Positions 1 to 8,302 of a stretch of 33,648 nt of DNA are shown in pieces (the first letter of the stretch is position 1; each line of letters begins with the position of its first letter). A program made the position numbers and the translations under genes. Source of the DNA: DASQHM01 sp035632095 (GTDB taxonomy: Bacteria; Pseudomonadota; Alphaproteobacteria; Ferrovibrionales; Ferrovibrionaceae); assembly GCA_035632095.1 (NCBI GenBank), contig DASQHM010000176.1:1-33648 (forward strand), given 5' to 3'. The notes below the pieces were generated by a model, which was given only the letters and a program-made list of their open reading frames with translations, was not told the DNA's origin and did no database searches.

Positions 1-648
1 GATCACTTCGCCCGATCCGGCGCCATCGGCCGGCGGGATCGTGCCGGTTTCGTCCACCACGTAGCCGGTGTAGCGCAGCTTCGGCTGAATCGCCCGCATG
101 AGCGGGAACGTATGGTCGAACGGAATCAGCGCCGGATCGCCGTGCACCAGCACGCGGTCGAAATAACGCTCGGTCAGGTCGAGCATCTCGCGTTCGCGTT
201 CGGGCTTGTCCTGGGCCACCAGAATATCGCGCACCGACGAGACGATCGCCGGACGGTTCGCTTCACCAAGCGCCGCATCGAGCAGGGGCAGCACTTCGAA
301 GCGCATCTGGCGGCGGCCAAACGGGAACAGCTCGGTCGCCAGGACGTGGGGCCGGCGTTCGCGCCAAATCTTCAGGAGCAGGTCGCGGCGAGCCGCGCGC
401 CACGCATCGTCGATGGGCCGGTCATCGGCATCGAGCAGCGTCTTGAAAAACATGTCCGCGGCGCGCGTTGGAGGCAGCTGCACCAATTCTGCGCCGCCCA
501 CGTCGAGCCCCGGAATTTCATGGCCGCCGGTGACCAACGTCGTTTCCAGGCCGGCACGCTGGAATGCGCGCGTCAATGTGGCGGCGCGGCGCAAATGCCC
601 GATGCCGAGCAGGTGCTGCACGTAAAAGAGAACGCGCCGCCGGCTCAT
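1..648 (-). CDS. Glycosyltransferase, MurG-like (COG4671 type), 3' end outside window
   Basis: The frame starts at ATG 648 and stays open to base 1, giving the first 216 residues. The protein begins with an MSRRRVLFYVQHLLGIGHLRR segment, the short beta strand plus G-x-GHLRR loop of the predicted glycosyltransferases of COG4671, which have a GT-B, MurG-like fold. The same motif occurs in the first gene of this operon (3636-4859), so the operon holds two members of one family. The C-terminal nucleotide-sugar domain lies outside the window. Its ATG overlaps the stop of the upstream phosphatase gene in an ATGA arrangement, which implies translational coupling. Substrate and acceptor cannot be read from the sequence. 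It is likely cytoplasmic or membrane-associated, making a surface or storage glycoconjugate. Confidence 0.8.
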   Translation of the reverse strand, partial: MSRRRVLFYVQHLLGIGHLRRAATLTRAFQRAGLETTLVTGGHEIPGLDVGGAELVQLPPTRAADMFFKTLLDADDRPIDDAWRAARRDLLLKIWRERRPHVLATELFPFGRRQMRFEVLPLLDAALGEANRPAIVSSVRDILVAQDKPEREREMLDLTERYFDRVLVHGDPALIPFDHTFPLMRAIQPKLRYTGYVVDETGTIPPADGAGSGEVI

Positions 649-1235
649 GGACCTTCGAGCGCGATATTCAAACGCGCGACGCTGGGCGTCCCGTCACCGT
701 CGAGCGTGAAGGCATGCAGGCACCGCCAGTCGAGTTTCACCGGCTGCCGGCCCATCATGTCCCAGCCGGTGGCAAGGGCGAGGATGGCGCGGATCATGCC
801 CTTGTGCGTCACGGCAATTGCGGACCGGCGGCTCTCGGCCAGATCGTTGAGAAACGGTCGAATGCGCTTCTGCATGTCGCGGGGACTTTCGCCGCCCGGC
901 GGACGGAAGTCCAGGCCGCGCGCCTCGTTCGCCGCCATGCCGGCGCCGTAGCGCGCGCGCAAGTCATCGACGGTGCGGCCCTCGAATTCGCCCCAATCCA
1001 GCTCGGTCAAGCGTGGCTCGATAGTGACCGCGCGGATCCCGAGGAGCGCGGCCGTGCGCCGGGCGCGGACCAGCGGGCTCGAATAGGCGGCCATGCCGCT
1101 GAACGGCGGCGGCAGGCGCCGCCCGGCCAGCGCCGCTTCGCCGTCCGGCGACAACGGAATATCGGCCCGGCCTTGCAGGCGCCCTTCCGTGTTCCATGCG
1201 GTCGGGCCGTGGCGGATCAGGGCCAAGGTCGTCAT
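645..1235 (-). CDS. Histidine phosphatase family protein (phosphoglycerate mutase-like)
   Basis: A 196-residue protein that opens with LALIRHGPTAWN, the RHG catalytic motif whose histidine is phosphorylated. It continues with the ELDWGEFEGRT segment typical of the cobC/gpmB-like branch and has the second catalytic histidine in VTHKGMIRAI. Length and motif order match small histidine phosphatases. Its start overlaps the stop of the upstream glycosyltransferase (ATGA) and its stop overlaps the start of the downstream one (ATGA), so it sits inside a coupled glycosyltransferase operon. From that context it may remove phosphate from a sugar phosphate or a glycosylated intermediate; this is inference. 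An alpha-ribazole phosphatase role is less likely because no cobalamin genes are nearby. Confidence 0.85.
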   Translation of the reverse strand: MTTLALIRHGPTAWNTEGRLQGRADIPLSPDGEAALAGRRLPPPFSGMAAYSSPLVRARRTAALLGIRAVTIEPRLTELDWGEFEGRTVDDLRARYGAGMAANEARGLDFRPPGGESPRDMQKRIRPFLNDLAESRRSAIAVTHKGMIRAILALATGWDMMGRQPVKLDWRCLHAFTLDGDGTPSVARLNIALEGP

Positions 1236-2368
1236 GGCCGAAGTGCCCGCAGCACGCCATCGAGCCGCGCCGCCGCCACGTCCAGGTTTCGCTCGCCGGT
1301 CACGAAGCGCCGGGCCGCCGCGCCGAAGCGCTCGCGCCGATCCGCGTCATCGAGAAGGCCGCCGAGCTTTGCGGCGAAATCGGCCGCATCGCCCGCGGCC
1401 GCCAGCAATCCGGTCTCGCCGTCCTTCACCACGTCGGGCACGCCGCCGACGCTGCCGGCGATCACCGGCAGTCCGGCGGCTTGCGCCTCGAGCAGCGCCA
1501 TGCCGTAGGCTTCGCCCGCGGCGGGCCACACACAGATATCGCCGGCCGCATAGAGGCGGGCGAGCGGTTCGGGCCCGAGGGCGCCAAGCATCGTCACGTC
1601 TGTGCCGAAGGATGCGAATGCCGCTCGGACCTCGCCACGCGCCTTGCCGTCGCCGGCGATCAACAATCGCCAGGCGCCGCGCGGCAGCCGATGCAACGCG
1701 GCCGCCAGGCGGCGATAGCTTTCGAGTTTGTCGCGCTTGCGCATCATGCCGACGGCCACCAGCCAAACTTTGCCGGGATCGATGCGGTGCTCGGCCGCGA
1801 GCGCCGCGCGGATTTCGCCGCGGTTTGCGGAAGCGGCGACGTAAGGCGCCGGATCCAGGAAGGGCGGGAGATAGTGCAGACGCGAAGCCGCGGCAATTGG
1901 GGCGAGCGCGGCCATGTCCACCCGCGTCGGACAGAACAGCGCATCGGCGCCGGCGATTGCGGCCTTTGCGGCGGCGAACGGCGCGGCGAAGGCGCCCGCG
2001 GCGCGCTTCGGGCTGTAGGAGGGCTCGGCGATGACATAGGGAATGCCGAGATTTCGCGCCACCGCCGGACCGAGCCAGTCGGGCGACTTGTAATAGACAT
2101 GATAGGTGAACCAGAGCGCCGGCCGCAGCGCCGGCGGCCGCGCGGCAAGATCGGCGGCAAGCCGGGCCGCTTCGGCGCGGCCCGCTTCCATGATCGCTAT
2201 TTGCCGCGCGCCGTCGCCGCGGCTCTCGTAACTCTGAAACGACGAGGCCAGTTCCACCGGGTGGCCGGCATGCTGAAGCGCCGCCACCAGCAATTCCGCG
2301 ACGCGCCGGTCGCCGCTCGGTACGGGATGGTCGGGCGGCTTCATGGGTGCATAGAAGGCAACGCGCAA
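1232..2368 (-). CDS. Glycosyltransferase family 4 protein
   Basis: About 378 residues with a GT-B fold. The N-terminal half has the first Rossmann strand (RVAFYAPMKPPDHPVPSGDR) and the C-terminal half carries the GT4 signature EAYGMALLEAQAAGLPVIAGS, including the E-x7-E pair, followed by GGVPDVVKDGETGLL. I place the start at TTG 2368: it keeps the first beta strand, has GGAGA about 8 bases upstream, and lies 2 bases after the previous stop. The first ATG (2344) would delete the strand. The frame is open much further upstream (to 3415), but that part lies inside the preceding gene. It is a retaining sugar transferase, with donor and acceptor unknown. Confidence 0.85.
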   Translation of the reverse strand: MRVAFYAPMKPPDHPVPSGDRRVAELLVAALQHAGHPVELASSFQSYESRGDGARQIAIMEAGRAEAARLAADLAARPPALRPALWFTYHVYYKSPDWLGPAVARNLGIPYVIAEPSYSPKRAAGAFAAPFAAAKAAIAGADALFCPTRVDMAALAPIAAASRLHYLPPFLDPAPYVAASANRGEIRAALAAEHRIDPGKVWLVAVGMMRKRDKLESYRRLAAALHRLPRGAWRLLIAGDGKARGEVRAAFASFGTDVTMLGALGPEPLARLYAAGDICVWPAAGEAYGMALLEAQAAGLPVIAGSVGGVPDVVKDGETGLLAAAGDAADFAAKLGGLLDDADRRERFGAAARRFVTGERNLDVAAARLDGVLRALRP

Positions 2369-2370
2369 AC

Positions 2371-3639
2371 TCAGTCTCCGGCTTCGCGAGCCAGCAGCGC
2401 CGCGGCCGCGGGCTTTTCGCCGAGGCCGAATCGCCGGGCCAGGCGGTCGATGCCGGGAGCGGCCGCGAATTGGGCGCGCATGCGCCGCTCGCCCGCTTCG
2501 GCCAAATGGGCGCGCCGTGCCGGATCGCGGATCAGGGCCGCAAGAGCCTGGGAGAGCGCGGCCGCGTCGCCCGGCGGCACGAGGATGCCGGTGAGGTCGT
2601 GCTGGATCAATTCCGGGATGGCGGCAAGCGAGGTGGAGATACAGACGACGCGCTGGCTCTGGGCTTCCATCAACACGTTGGGCAATCCGTCGCGATCGCC
2701 GTCCGGCGCGATGCGGCTCGCCAGGACGAAAATATCGGCGCCGCGGAGCGCCGCCAGCACGGCGGCTTGCGGCTTGGCGCCATGCCAGACGATGCGGTCG
2801 CCGAGACCAAGCGCTTGCGCCCGGCGCTTCAGACGCTTCGCCAGCGCGCCGCCGCCGATGTGATCGAACCGCCAATGCAATTCGGGCGGCAGCGCCGCCA
2901 GGGCTTGCAGCAGATCGCCGTAACCCTTCTTCGCCACGGCGCGGCCGACCGAGAGAATCCGCACTGGGTCCGTTGCGTCGCGGCCATCGCGCCTGCTGAC
3001 CTGCGCGGGCGCCGGCGGAAACCGCGACAGGTCGAGGCCGTGGTAGGCGAGTTCGACGCGGCCGGGCGGCGCCAGGCCCGCCAGATGGTCGCGATTGCCC
3101 GCGGTGCAGACGGCGGCCCATCGGCAATCCGCAAGCTTTTCCGCCTTCTCCCATTCGGGAATGGTCCAGATATCCTTGGCGTGGGCGGAAATGCTGAACG
3201 GCAGTCCGCGCAACACTGCCGCGTATCGCGCCACCGACGCCGGCGTATGCAGAAAATGGGCATGCAATTGGGTCACATCGGCGGCCAGCTCGGCGGCCAG
3301 GACGAGCGCCTGGCCGAAGCGGCGGCCGCGGTTTGGCGTCGGATCGCGCATGAAATCGCGCAGCCAAAGCCGCCGCGCGGCCCTGTATGCCGGTGTCCGC
3401 CGCATTTTCAGCCACGCGCGAAATACCCGGCGCGGCTCCTGATACAGGTATTCCGGCAGATAGAGCAGGGGCGCCTTGATCTCGGCATGGATCGGGTGGC
3501 GGTGCCGGTCGGTCGGACGGCGCAGCGAAATGATGCGGATATCGAGGCCGCGCCGCTCCAGCGCCGCGATCTCCTGCGCGATGAACGTCTCCGAAAGGCG
3601 CGGATAACCCTTGAGGACGAAACCGACCGGTCCGGTCAC
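2371..3639 (-). CDS. Glycosyltransferase family 4 protein, WcaL/colanic-acid-like
   Basis: A 422-residue GT-B glycosyltransferase. The start (GFVLKGYPRLSETFIAQEI) is characteristic of the exopolysaccharide transferase group that includes WcaL. The middle has THLHAHF-like and SAHAKDIW segments, and the C-terminal half has SVGRAVAKKGYGDLLQAL and DGLPNVLMEAQSQ, the acidic-x7-E motif of GT4. The start is GTG 3639, overlapping the stop of the upstream gene in GTGA. It is the second gene of the operon. The family acts on the cytoplasmic face of the inner membrane, adding sugars to a lipid-linked or nucleotide-activated acceptor. The specific polymer cannot be deduced. Confidence 0.88.
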   Translation of the reverse strand: MTGPVGFVLKGYPRLSETFIAQEIAALERRGLDIRIISLRRPTDRHRHPIHAEIKAPLLYLPEYLYQEPRRVFRAWLKMRRTPAYRAARRLWLRDFMRDPTPNRGRRFGQALVLAAELAADVTQLHAHFLHTPASVARYAAVLRGLPFSISAHAKDIWTIPEWEKAEKLADCRWAAVCTAGNRDHLAGLAPPGRVELAYHGLDLSRFPPAPAQVSRRDGRDATDPVRILSVGRAVAKKGYGDLLQALAALPPELHWRFDHIGGGALAKRLKRRAQALGLGDRIVWHGAKPQAAVLAALRGADIFVLASRIAPDGDRDGLPNVLMEAQSQRVVCISTSLAAIPELIQHDLTGILVPPGDAAALSQALAALIRDPARRAHLAEAGERRMRAQFAAAPGIDRLARRFGLGEKPAAAALLAREAGD

Positions 3640-4859
3640 GCCTGCCGCGGCAAGACCTTGGCCGCCAGATCCGGTTGGCCGGCCAGGAACGGCGTCACCA
3701 GGCGGTTGACGTTATCGAGACCTTCCAGCAGGCCGGGCACCACGAACTCCGAGGGCAAACGCTGGCGCGGCAAGTTGCGTAGCGCGTCGGCCATGACCTT
3801 CGCGTCGTAGCGGCCGTCGTCTTCCAGCATCTGCACCAGGCCGAGTTCCTGGGCGCGCGCCGTGCGGATGTATTGCTCCATGCGGGGACGCGTGCGCGGT
3901 ACGATCAATGCCCGTTTGTTGAGCGAGAGGATCTCGCAGAACGTGTTGTAGCCGCCCATGGAGACGACGCCGACCGCGTTGGCCTCCAGCACTTCCAAAT
4001 GCGCATCGAAGGTGATGGCCGCAACCCGGCGGAGCTTGGCCACCCGCACCAGGAACTCGTCCCTAAGCTCGGGCTGCATGAACGGACCCAGGACCAGAAG
4101 TGCGGGATAGGGGATCAGGTTGTCGCTTTCATAGGCCCGCAGCACCCAATCGATCAAGCTTTCGCCGTCGCCGCCGCCGCCGGTGGTGACCAGGATGTAG
4201 GGCCGCTTGACGATTTCGGGCAGATGCGGGGTCGCCGGGGCATCCGATGCGAAGCGGCGCAAATAGCCGGTGTAGAAGATTTTCTTCTTCACCGCCGCCG
4301 GCAGGTCGATGCCTTCGAGCGGATCGCAGATTTGCGGCAGGCCGTAGACCCAGATTTCGTCGTAGAGGGTCTTCAAGGCCGGGACCGCCTTCTTGCGCTC
4401 CCATTCGGGCGCCAGGAGGCGCGGCTCGTCCATCACGTCGCGCAGACCCAGAACCAGACGGCCGCCGCGCGCCTTCAGCATCTTGAGGGTCGACGCCACT
4501 TCGCCGCGCAGGCCCAGCGGCTCCTTGTCGACGATGAAGATGTCCGGATCGAAGATCGAGGCCGTGTGTTCGATGATCGAAGAGCGCATGGCGAGCGTCT
4601 CTTCGATGTCCATGTGCAGGTTCAAGGACGTGTACTGGCCGTTGCGAAGCTTGATCACGCCAGGAATGCGGACGAAATCAACGCGGGCGCGAAAGTCGAA
4701 ACTGCCGATGATGGGCGAGCCGGAAAGGATCAGCACAGACAAGTTCTTGTCGTGCTGCACCAATGAATGCGCAATTGTCCGGCATCGCCTGAGATGACCC
4801 AGGCCGAATGTATCGTGGCTGTAGATCAGTATTCGAGAACCAGCTTGCTTGCGCGCCAT
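3636..4859 (-). CDS. Predicted glycosyltransferase (COG4671, MurG-like), first gene of operon
   Basis: A 407-residue protein starting MARKQAGSRILIYSHDTFGLGHLRRC, again with the G-x-GHLRR loop. Later motifs are TTGGGGDGESLIDW, the glycine-rich turn at the start of the second Rossmann domain, and GVVSMGGYNTFCEIL with RPRMEQ, which match the UDP-sugar-binding half of MurG-like enzymes. I chose ATG 4859 because a GGGGG stretch lies 8 bases upstream; the in-frame ATG 4877 has its G-run directly against the start codon. It heads the minus-strand operon and is divergent from the ABC-like gene, with 281 bases between them. It is paralogous to the last gene of the operon (1-648). Confidence 0.85.
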   Translation of the reverse strand: MARKQAGSRILIYSHDTFGLGHLRRCRTIAHSLVQHDKNLSVLILSGSPIIGSFDFRARVDFVRIPGVIKLRNGQYTSLNLHMDIEETLAMRSSIIEHTASIFDPDIFIVDKEPLGLRGEVASTLKMLKARGGRLVLGLRDVMDEPRLLAPEWERKKAVPALKTLYDEIWVYGLPQICDPLEGIDLPAAVKKKIFYTGYLRRFASDAPATPHLPEIVKRPYILVTTGGGGDGESLIDWVLRAYESDNLIPYPALLVLGPFMQPELRDEFLVRVAKLRRVAAITFDAHLEVLEANAVGVVSMGGYNTFCEILSLNKRALIVPRTRPRMEQYIRTARAQELGLVQMLEDDGRYDAKVMADALRNLPRQRLPSEFVVPGLLEGLDNVNRLVTPFLAGQPDLAAKVLPRQA

Positions 4860-4951
4860 GACGGTCGCCCCCGCCATTCCCCCGGGCGCAGAACTATCGC
4901 ATAGCCGGAACCGGTCCGCCAAACGGCGTTTTTTTTCAATGATAATGGGGG

Positions 4952-4978
4952 TTTACGGCCAATGCAGCGTCCTATAAT
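4952..4978 (+). promoter_or_regulatory. Candidate sigma-70 promoter for the ABC-like gene
   Basis: A perfect TATAAT (4973-4978) stands out in this GC-rich DNA. A TTTACG at 4952-4957 could be the -35 element, with a short 15-base spacer. A start of transcription near 4985 would leave a leader of about 155 bases before ATG 5141. It would also rule out the in-frame GTG at 4979 as the translation start. Just downstream, GCCGGA-TGAG-TCCGGC (4986-5001) can form a small hairpin at the 5' end of the transcript. Confidence 0.5.
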
Positions 4979-5072
4979 GTGACCCGGCCGGATGAGTCCG
5001 GCGCCCATTTTTGCGCTTGGGCGGGGTCCGGCACGGCCGCCGGAGCCGGTTGGGACGCGTGGATCCGTGGTC

Positions 5073-5101
5073 GGGGCCGGGGTCCGGGCTGGGATTTGGG
5101 G
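5073..5101 (+). promoter_or_regulatory. G-quadruplex motif in the leader of the ABC-like gene
   Basis: Five G-runs (5073-5076, 5079-5082, 5086-5088, 5091-5093, 5098-5101) are separated by loops of 2, 3, 2 and 4 bases. This satisfies the classical four-run G3+ N1-7 rule with one run to spare. The runs are on the coding strand, so the mRNA would carry them about 40 bases upstream of ATG 5141. Folding could affect translation or transcription; this is inference. Confidence 0.55.
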
Positions 5102-5140
5102 TTGTGGCGGGCCGCCCGTCGGGGCGGGCCAGAGCAGGAT

Positions 5141-7795
5141 ATGGAAAAGAGTCTCTTCAAATTCATCCTGAAGTACAGCTTGCGCCAGCAGGTGTTCCTG
5201 ACCTTGCTGTCGATCGCGTCCTTCGTCCCCTACTACTACCAACTCTCGGTGCCCAAGACGATCGTCAACCAGGGCATCACCGGCAAGGGCGTCACGTTCC
5301 CGGTCACGCTGCTCGGTTTCCAACTCAGCCACGAGATGTATCTGTTCGCGCTCACGCTGCTGTTTCTGTTCCTCGTGATCGTGCAGCAGATCTTCAAGTA
5401 CTCCATCAACGTCTATCAGGGCATTTCAGGCGAGCGCATGCTGCGCCGGCTCCGCTACGAGCTATACGGACGGGTGCTGCGCTTTCCCTTGCCGGTATTC
5501 CGGCGCATGAGCACCGGCGAAATCATTCCCATGATCACCGCCGAGACGGAGAACCTCGGCGGCTTCATCGCCACCGCCATCGCCGTGCCGGTGTTCAACG
5601 GCGGCATGTTCCTGGTCAGCCTCGGCTTTCTGTTCGTGCAGAATTGGGGCATCGCCGTTGCGGCGTTGTCGATCTATCCGTTCCAGCTCTACGTCATCCC
5701 GCGCATGCAGCGCCGGGTGAACCAGCTCGGCAAGGAGCGCGTTCGTTCCGCGCGCAAACTGTCGGACCGCATCGGCGAAAGCATCGCCGGCGTGGAGGAA
5801 GTGCACGCGCACAACATATCGAACCGGCTGTTGGCCGAGTTTTCCTATCGCCTCGGCGACATCTATTGGCTGCGCTACGACATCTTCCAGCGCAAGTTCA
5901 TGATCAAGTTCCTGAACAACTTCCTGCAGCAGGCGGGGCCGTTCCTGTTCTATCTGATCGGCGGCTATCTCGCGATCAAGGGCTCGCTCGACGTCGGCAC
6001 CATCGTCGCGGCCGTGGCGGCGCAGAAGGACATGGGCGCGCCGCTGAAGGAATTGCTGAACTACTACCAGCTCCAGCAAGACGCGCGCATCAAGTACGAG
6101 CAGGTGGTGCAGCAATTCGATCCGGACGGCATTCGCACGGCGGACTACCAGCTCATCGAGCCGGAGAAGATCGAGCCGCTGAAGGGCGAGCTGCAGGCCG
6201 TGAATCTCGGCCTCGCCGACGACCAGGGCAATCCCATCGTCGAGGGGATTTCGTTCACCGTATCGCTCGAAAAGCACGTCGCCATCGTCGGGCCCGGCGG
6301 GTCCGGGCGCGAGGATCTGGCGATGCTGATCGCGCGGCTGATGGACCCGACCAAAGGCCGCATCACCATCGGCGGCGTCGATCTCGCCACGCTGCCGGAA
6401 GCGATAACCGGCCGGCGCATCGCTTATGTCAGCCAAAGCCCCTATATCTTCGCCGCCAATATCGAGACCAATCTGTTTCTCGGCTTGCGGCACCGGCCGC
6501 GGACCACGCTCGAATATGCCGGCGAGGATGCGAAGGCCTATCACGTCCGCCTGCGCGAATCGCTGGCGTCGGGCAACACGACCGATGATCCTTCCGCCGA
6601 TTGGACCGACTATGAGGCGGCGGGCGTCGCCGACATGGCTGGCTTGCGGAAAGAAGGCCTGCGCGTGCTCAAGCTGGTCGAGCTCTACGACGACGGCTTC
6701 CAGCTCGGCTTGCGCAGCACCATTGATGCGGCGCGCGAGACCGCCTTGGTCGATGGGTTGTTGAAGGCGCGCATCTCGCTTCGCGAAAAACTCAGCGGCA
6801 ACGGCCAGGGCCAGCTTATCGAGGGCTGGGACCGCACCAAATACAATCGCAATGCGTCGGTCGCCGAGAACCTGATGTTCGGCAGTCCGGTCGGCGCCGA
6901 CGGATTGAACCTCGAACGGCTGGCCGAACACCCCTATGTGCAAGCGGTGTTGGAGAAAGTCGGCCTGAAGGATGCGTTCCTGGCCAGCGGCTATGAAGTC
7001 GCGCAGACCATGGTCGAGTTGTTCGCCGATCTGCCGCCGGACCACGAATTCTTCCAGCAATTCAGTTTCATTTCGTCGGACGATCTTCCCGACATGCAGG
7101 ATCTGCTGTCGCGCGCCAACAAAGAGCGGCTGAACGAACTGGCCGACGCCGACCGACTGAGGCTGATGTCGCTGCCGTTCAAGGTAATTCCCGCCCGTCA
7201 CCGTCTCGGCGCGGTGGACGACGCGCTCATGGCGCGCGTGCTGGAGGCGCGCGAAGTGTTCATGCGCGACCTGCCGCCCGAACTTACCAACAAGGTGGAA
7301 TTCTTCGATCCGGCCAAATACACGGCCGCCGCCAACCTGCAGGACAACATTCTGTTCGGCAAGATCGTCTACGGCCAGGCCAAGGCGGCCGAGATGGTCA
7401 TCGCGATGCTGGGCGAAGCGATCGACCAGCACGGCATTCGCGACGCGGTGGCCGAAGTCGGTCTCGGTTTCGAATGCGGCATCGCCGGCGGGCGTTTGTC
7501 GGCGGCGCAACGCCAGAAGCTCGCCATAGCGCGTTGCATCGTGAAACATCCCGATCTTTTGGTCATGTCGGATGCGACGGCGCCGCTCGACGCGGCTTCG
7601 CAAGCGCGCGTGCTCGACGCGATTCTCGACGAATTCAAGGGACGCGGCCTGGTGTGCTCGTTGCACCGGCCGGCGGCCGCGCGGCGCTTCGATCATATTA
7701 TGGTCATGCGCCAAGGCCGCATCGTGGAGCAGGGCAACTTCGCCGAGCTCGACAAGGACGGGACCCTGTTCCACGAGTTGTTGCAGCACGACTGA
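5141..7795 (+). CDS. ABC exporter-like protein with degenerate ATPase motifs and a large insert
   Basis: An 884-residue protein. Residues ~1-330 are an ABC exporter membrane domain with about six hydrophobic segments. The nucleotide-binding domain begins near 350. Its P-loop reads GPGGSGRED: the Walker A lysine is R390 and the next Ser/Thr is E391. The Q-loop YVSQ (Q432) is present. The signature is LSAAQ (786-790) instead of LSGGQ. Walker B reads LLVMSDATAPLD, with Ser810 for the Mg-binding Asp and Asp811 for the catalytic Glu. The H-loop His842 is kept. About 350 residues separate Q-loop and signature, where ~57 is usual. The extra part repeats a DxxKYxxxAxxxxN[LI]xFG block (564-581, 723-740), related to ETNLFLG (442-448). 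ATG 5141 has AGGA upstream. ATP hydrolysis looks doubtful; cargo unknown. Confidence 0.88.
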   Translation: MEKSLFKFILKYSLRQQVFLTLLSIASFVPYYYQLSVPKTIVNQGITGKGVTFPVTLLGFQLSHEMYLFALTLLFLFLVIVQQIFKYSINVYQGISGERMLRRLRYELYGRVLRFPLPVFRRMSTGEIIPMITAETENLGGFIATAIAVPVFNGGMFLVSLGFLFVQNWGIAVAALSIYPFQLYVIPRMQRRVNQLGKERVRSARKLSDRIGESIAGVEEVHAHNISNRLLAEFSYRLGDIYWLRYDIFQRKFMIKFLNNFLQQAGPFLFYLIGGYLAIKGSLDVGTIVAAVAAQKDMGAPLKELLNYYQLQQDARIKYEQVVQQFDPDGIRTADYQLIEPEKIEPLKGELQAVNLGLADDQGNPIVEGISFTVSLEKHVAIVGPGGSGREDLAMLIARLMDPTKGRITIGGVDLATLPEAITGRRIAYVSQSPYIFAANIETNLFLGLRHRPRTTLEYAGEDAKAYHVRLRESLASGNTTDDPSADWTDYEAAGVADMAGLRKEGLRVLKLVELYDDGFQLGLRSTIDAARETALVDGLLKARISLREKLSGNGQGQLIEGWDRTKYNRNASVAENLMFGSPVGADGLNLERLAEHPYVQAVLEKVGLKDAFLASGYEVAQTMVELFADLPPDHEFFQQFSFISSDDLPDMQDLLSRANKERLNELADADRLRLMSLPFKVIPARHRLGAVDDALMARVLEAREVFMRDLPPELTNKVEFFDPAKYTAAANLQDNILFGKIVYGQAKAAEMVIAMLGEAIDQHGIRDAVAEVGLGFECGIAGGRLSAAQRQKLAIARCIVKHPDLLVMSDATAPLDAASQARVLDAILDEFKGRGLVCSLHRPAAARRFDHIMVMRQGRIVEQGNFAELDKDGTLFHELLQHD

Positions 7796-7809
7796 GGGAA
7801 GGAAACGCC

Positions 7810-8277
7810 ATGCGCCTGCACGAAGAAGTCGAGGTTCTGCGAAACATCCCGCTGTTCGCCAATATCGAGCCGTCGAAGCTGAAGCTGCTCGCCTTCACCA
7901 GCGAGCGGCTGGCGTTCCAGCCGGGACAGGCGCTGATGCGCCAAGGCGAATCCGGCGACTCCGCCTTCGTCATCATTTCGGGCGAGGCGGACGTGATGGT
8001 CAGCACGCCGGCGGGCCCCCTCAAGGTGGCGCACTACGGCAAGAACGCACTGGCCGGCGAAATCGCCATGCTCTGCGATGTGCCGCGCACCGCGACCGTC
8101 ACCGCGACAACCGAAGTTGTGACATTGCGAATCTCCAAGGATCTGTTCTTCCGACTGGTGCGCGAATTTCCGCAAATGGCCATCGAGATCATGCGTGTGC
8201 TGGCCAGCCGCCTGGAAAAGACCAACGAGCTTCTCCGCGACACCAACGCCAAGCTTGCCGAGGCGAACAAGCGTTGA
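7810..8277 (+). CDS. Cyclic nucleotide-binding domain protein
   Basis: A 155-residue protein made of a single CAP/Crp-type cyclic-nucleotide-binding beta barrel. It shows FANIEPSKLKLLAF, then FQPGQALMRQGESGDSAFVI, then the phosphate-binding cassette GEIAMLCDVPRTATV, whose Glu and Arg contact the cyclic phosphate and ribose in the family. No helix-turn-helix follows; the C-terminus is a charged helix (SRLEKTNELLRDTNAKLAEANKR), possibly a coiled coil. It is therefore a sensor or adaptor, not a Crp-like DNA-binding regulator. It lies 14 bases after the ABC-like gene with GGAAGGAAA upstream, so co-transcription is likely. The cassette looks able to bind cAMP or cGMP, and an adenylate cyclase gene lies 0.6 kb downstream. 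Confidence 0.88.
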   Translation: MRLHEEVEVLRNIPLFANIEPSKLKLLAFTSERLAFQPGQALMRQGESGDSAFVIISGEADVMVSTPAGPLKVAHYGKNALAGEIAMLCDVPRTATVTATTEVVTLRISKDLFFRLVREFPQMAIEIMRVLASRLEKTNELLRDTNAKLAEANKR

Positions 8278-8302
8278 CGGTTCGCATGGACTCGAGGGCG
8301 CG

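Noticed and set aside
112..951. Plus-strand frame across the glycosyltransferase/phosphatase junction.
   Set aside because: Antisense to two genes with clear motifs; no protein-like features.
2369..3415. Upstream extension of the GT4 frame at 1232-2368, giving a 727-residue protein.
   Set aside because: The extension lies wholly within the preceding glycosyltransferase gene in another frame and is Arg/Ala-rich without domains; the TTG start has a ribosome-binding site.
4979..5140. N-terminal extension of the ABC-like protein from GTG 4979.
   Set aside because: Gly/Trp-rich non-domain sequence that would start at the promoter -10; ATG 5141 has a proper ribosome-binding site.
5462..7789. A 775-codon open frame antisense to the ABC-like gene.
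   Set aside because: It mirrors the codon pattern of the real gene, has no recognisable domain, and arises from high GC.
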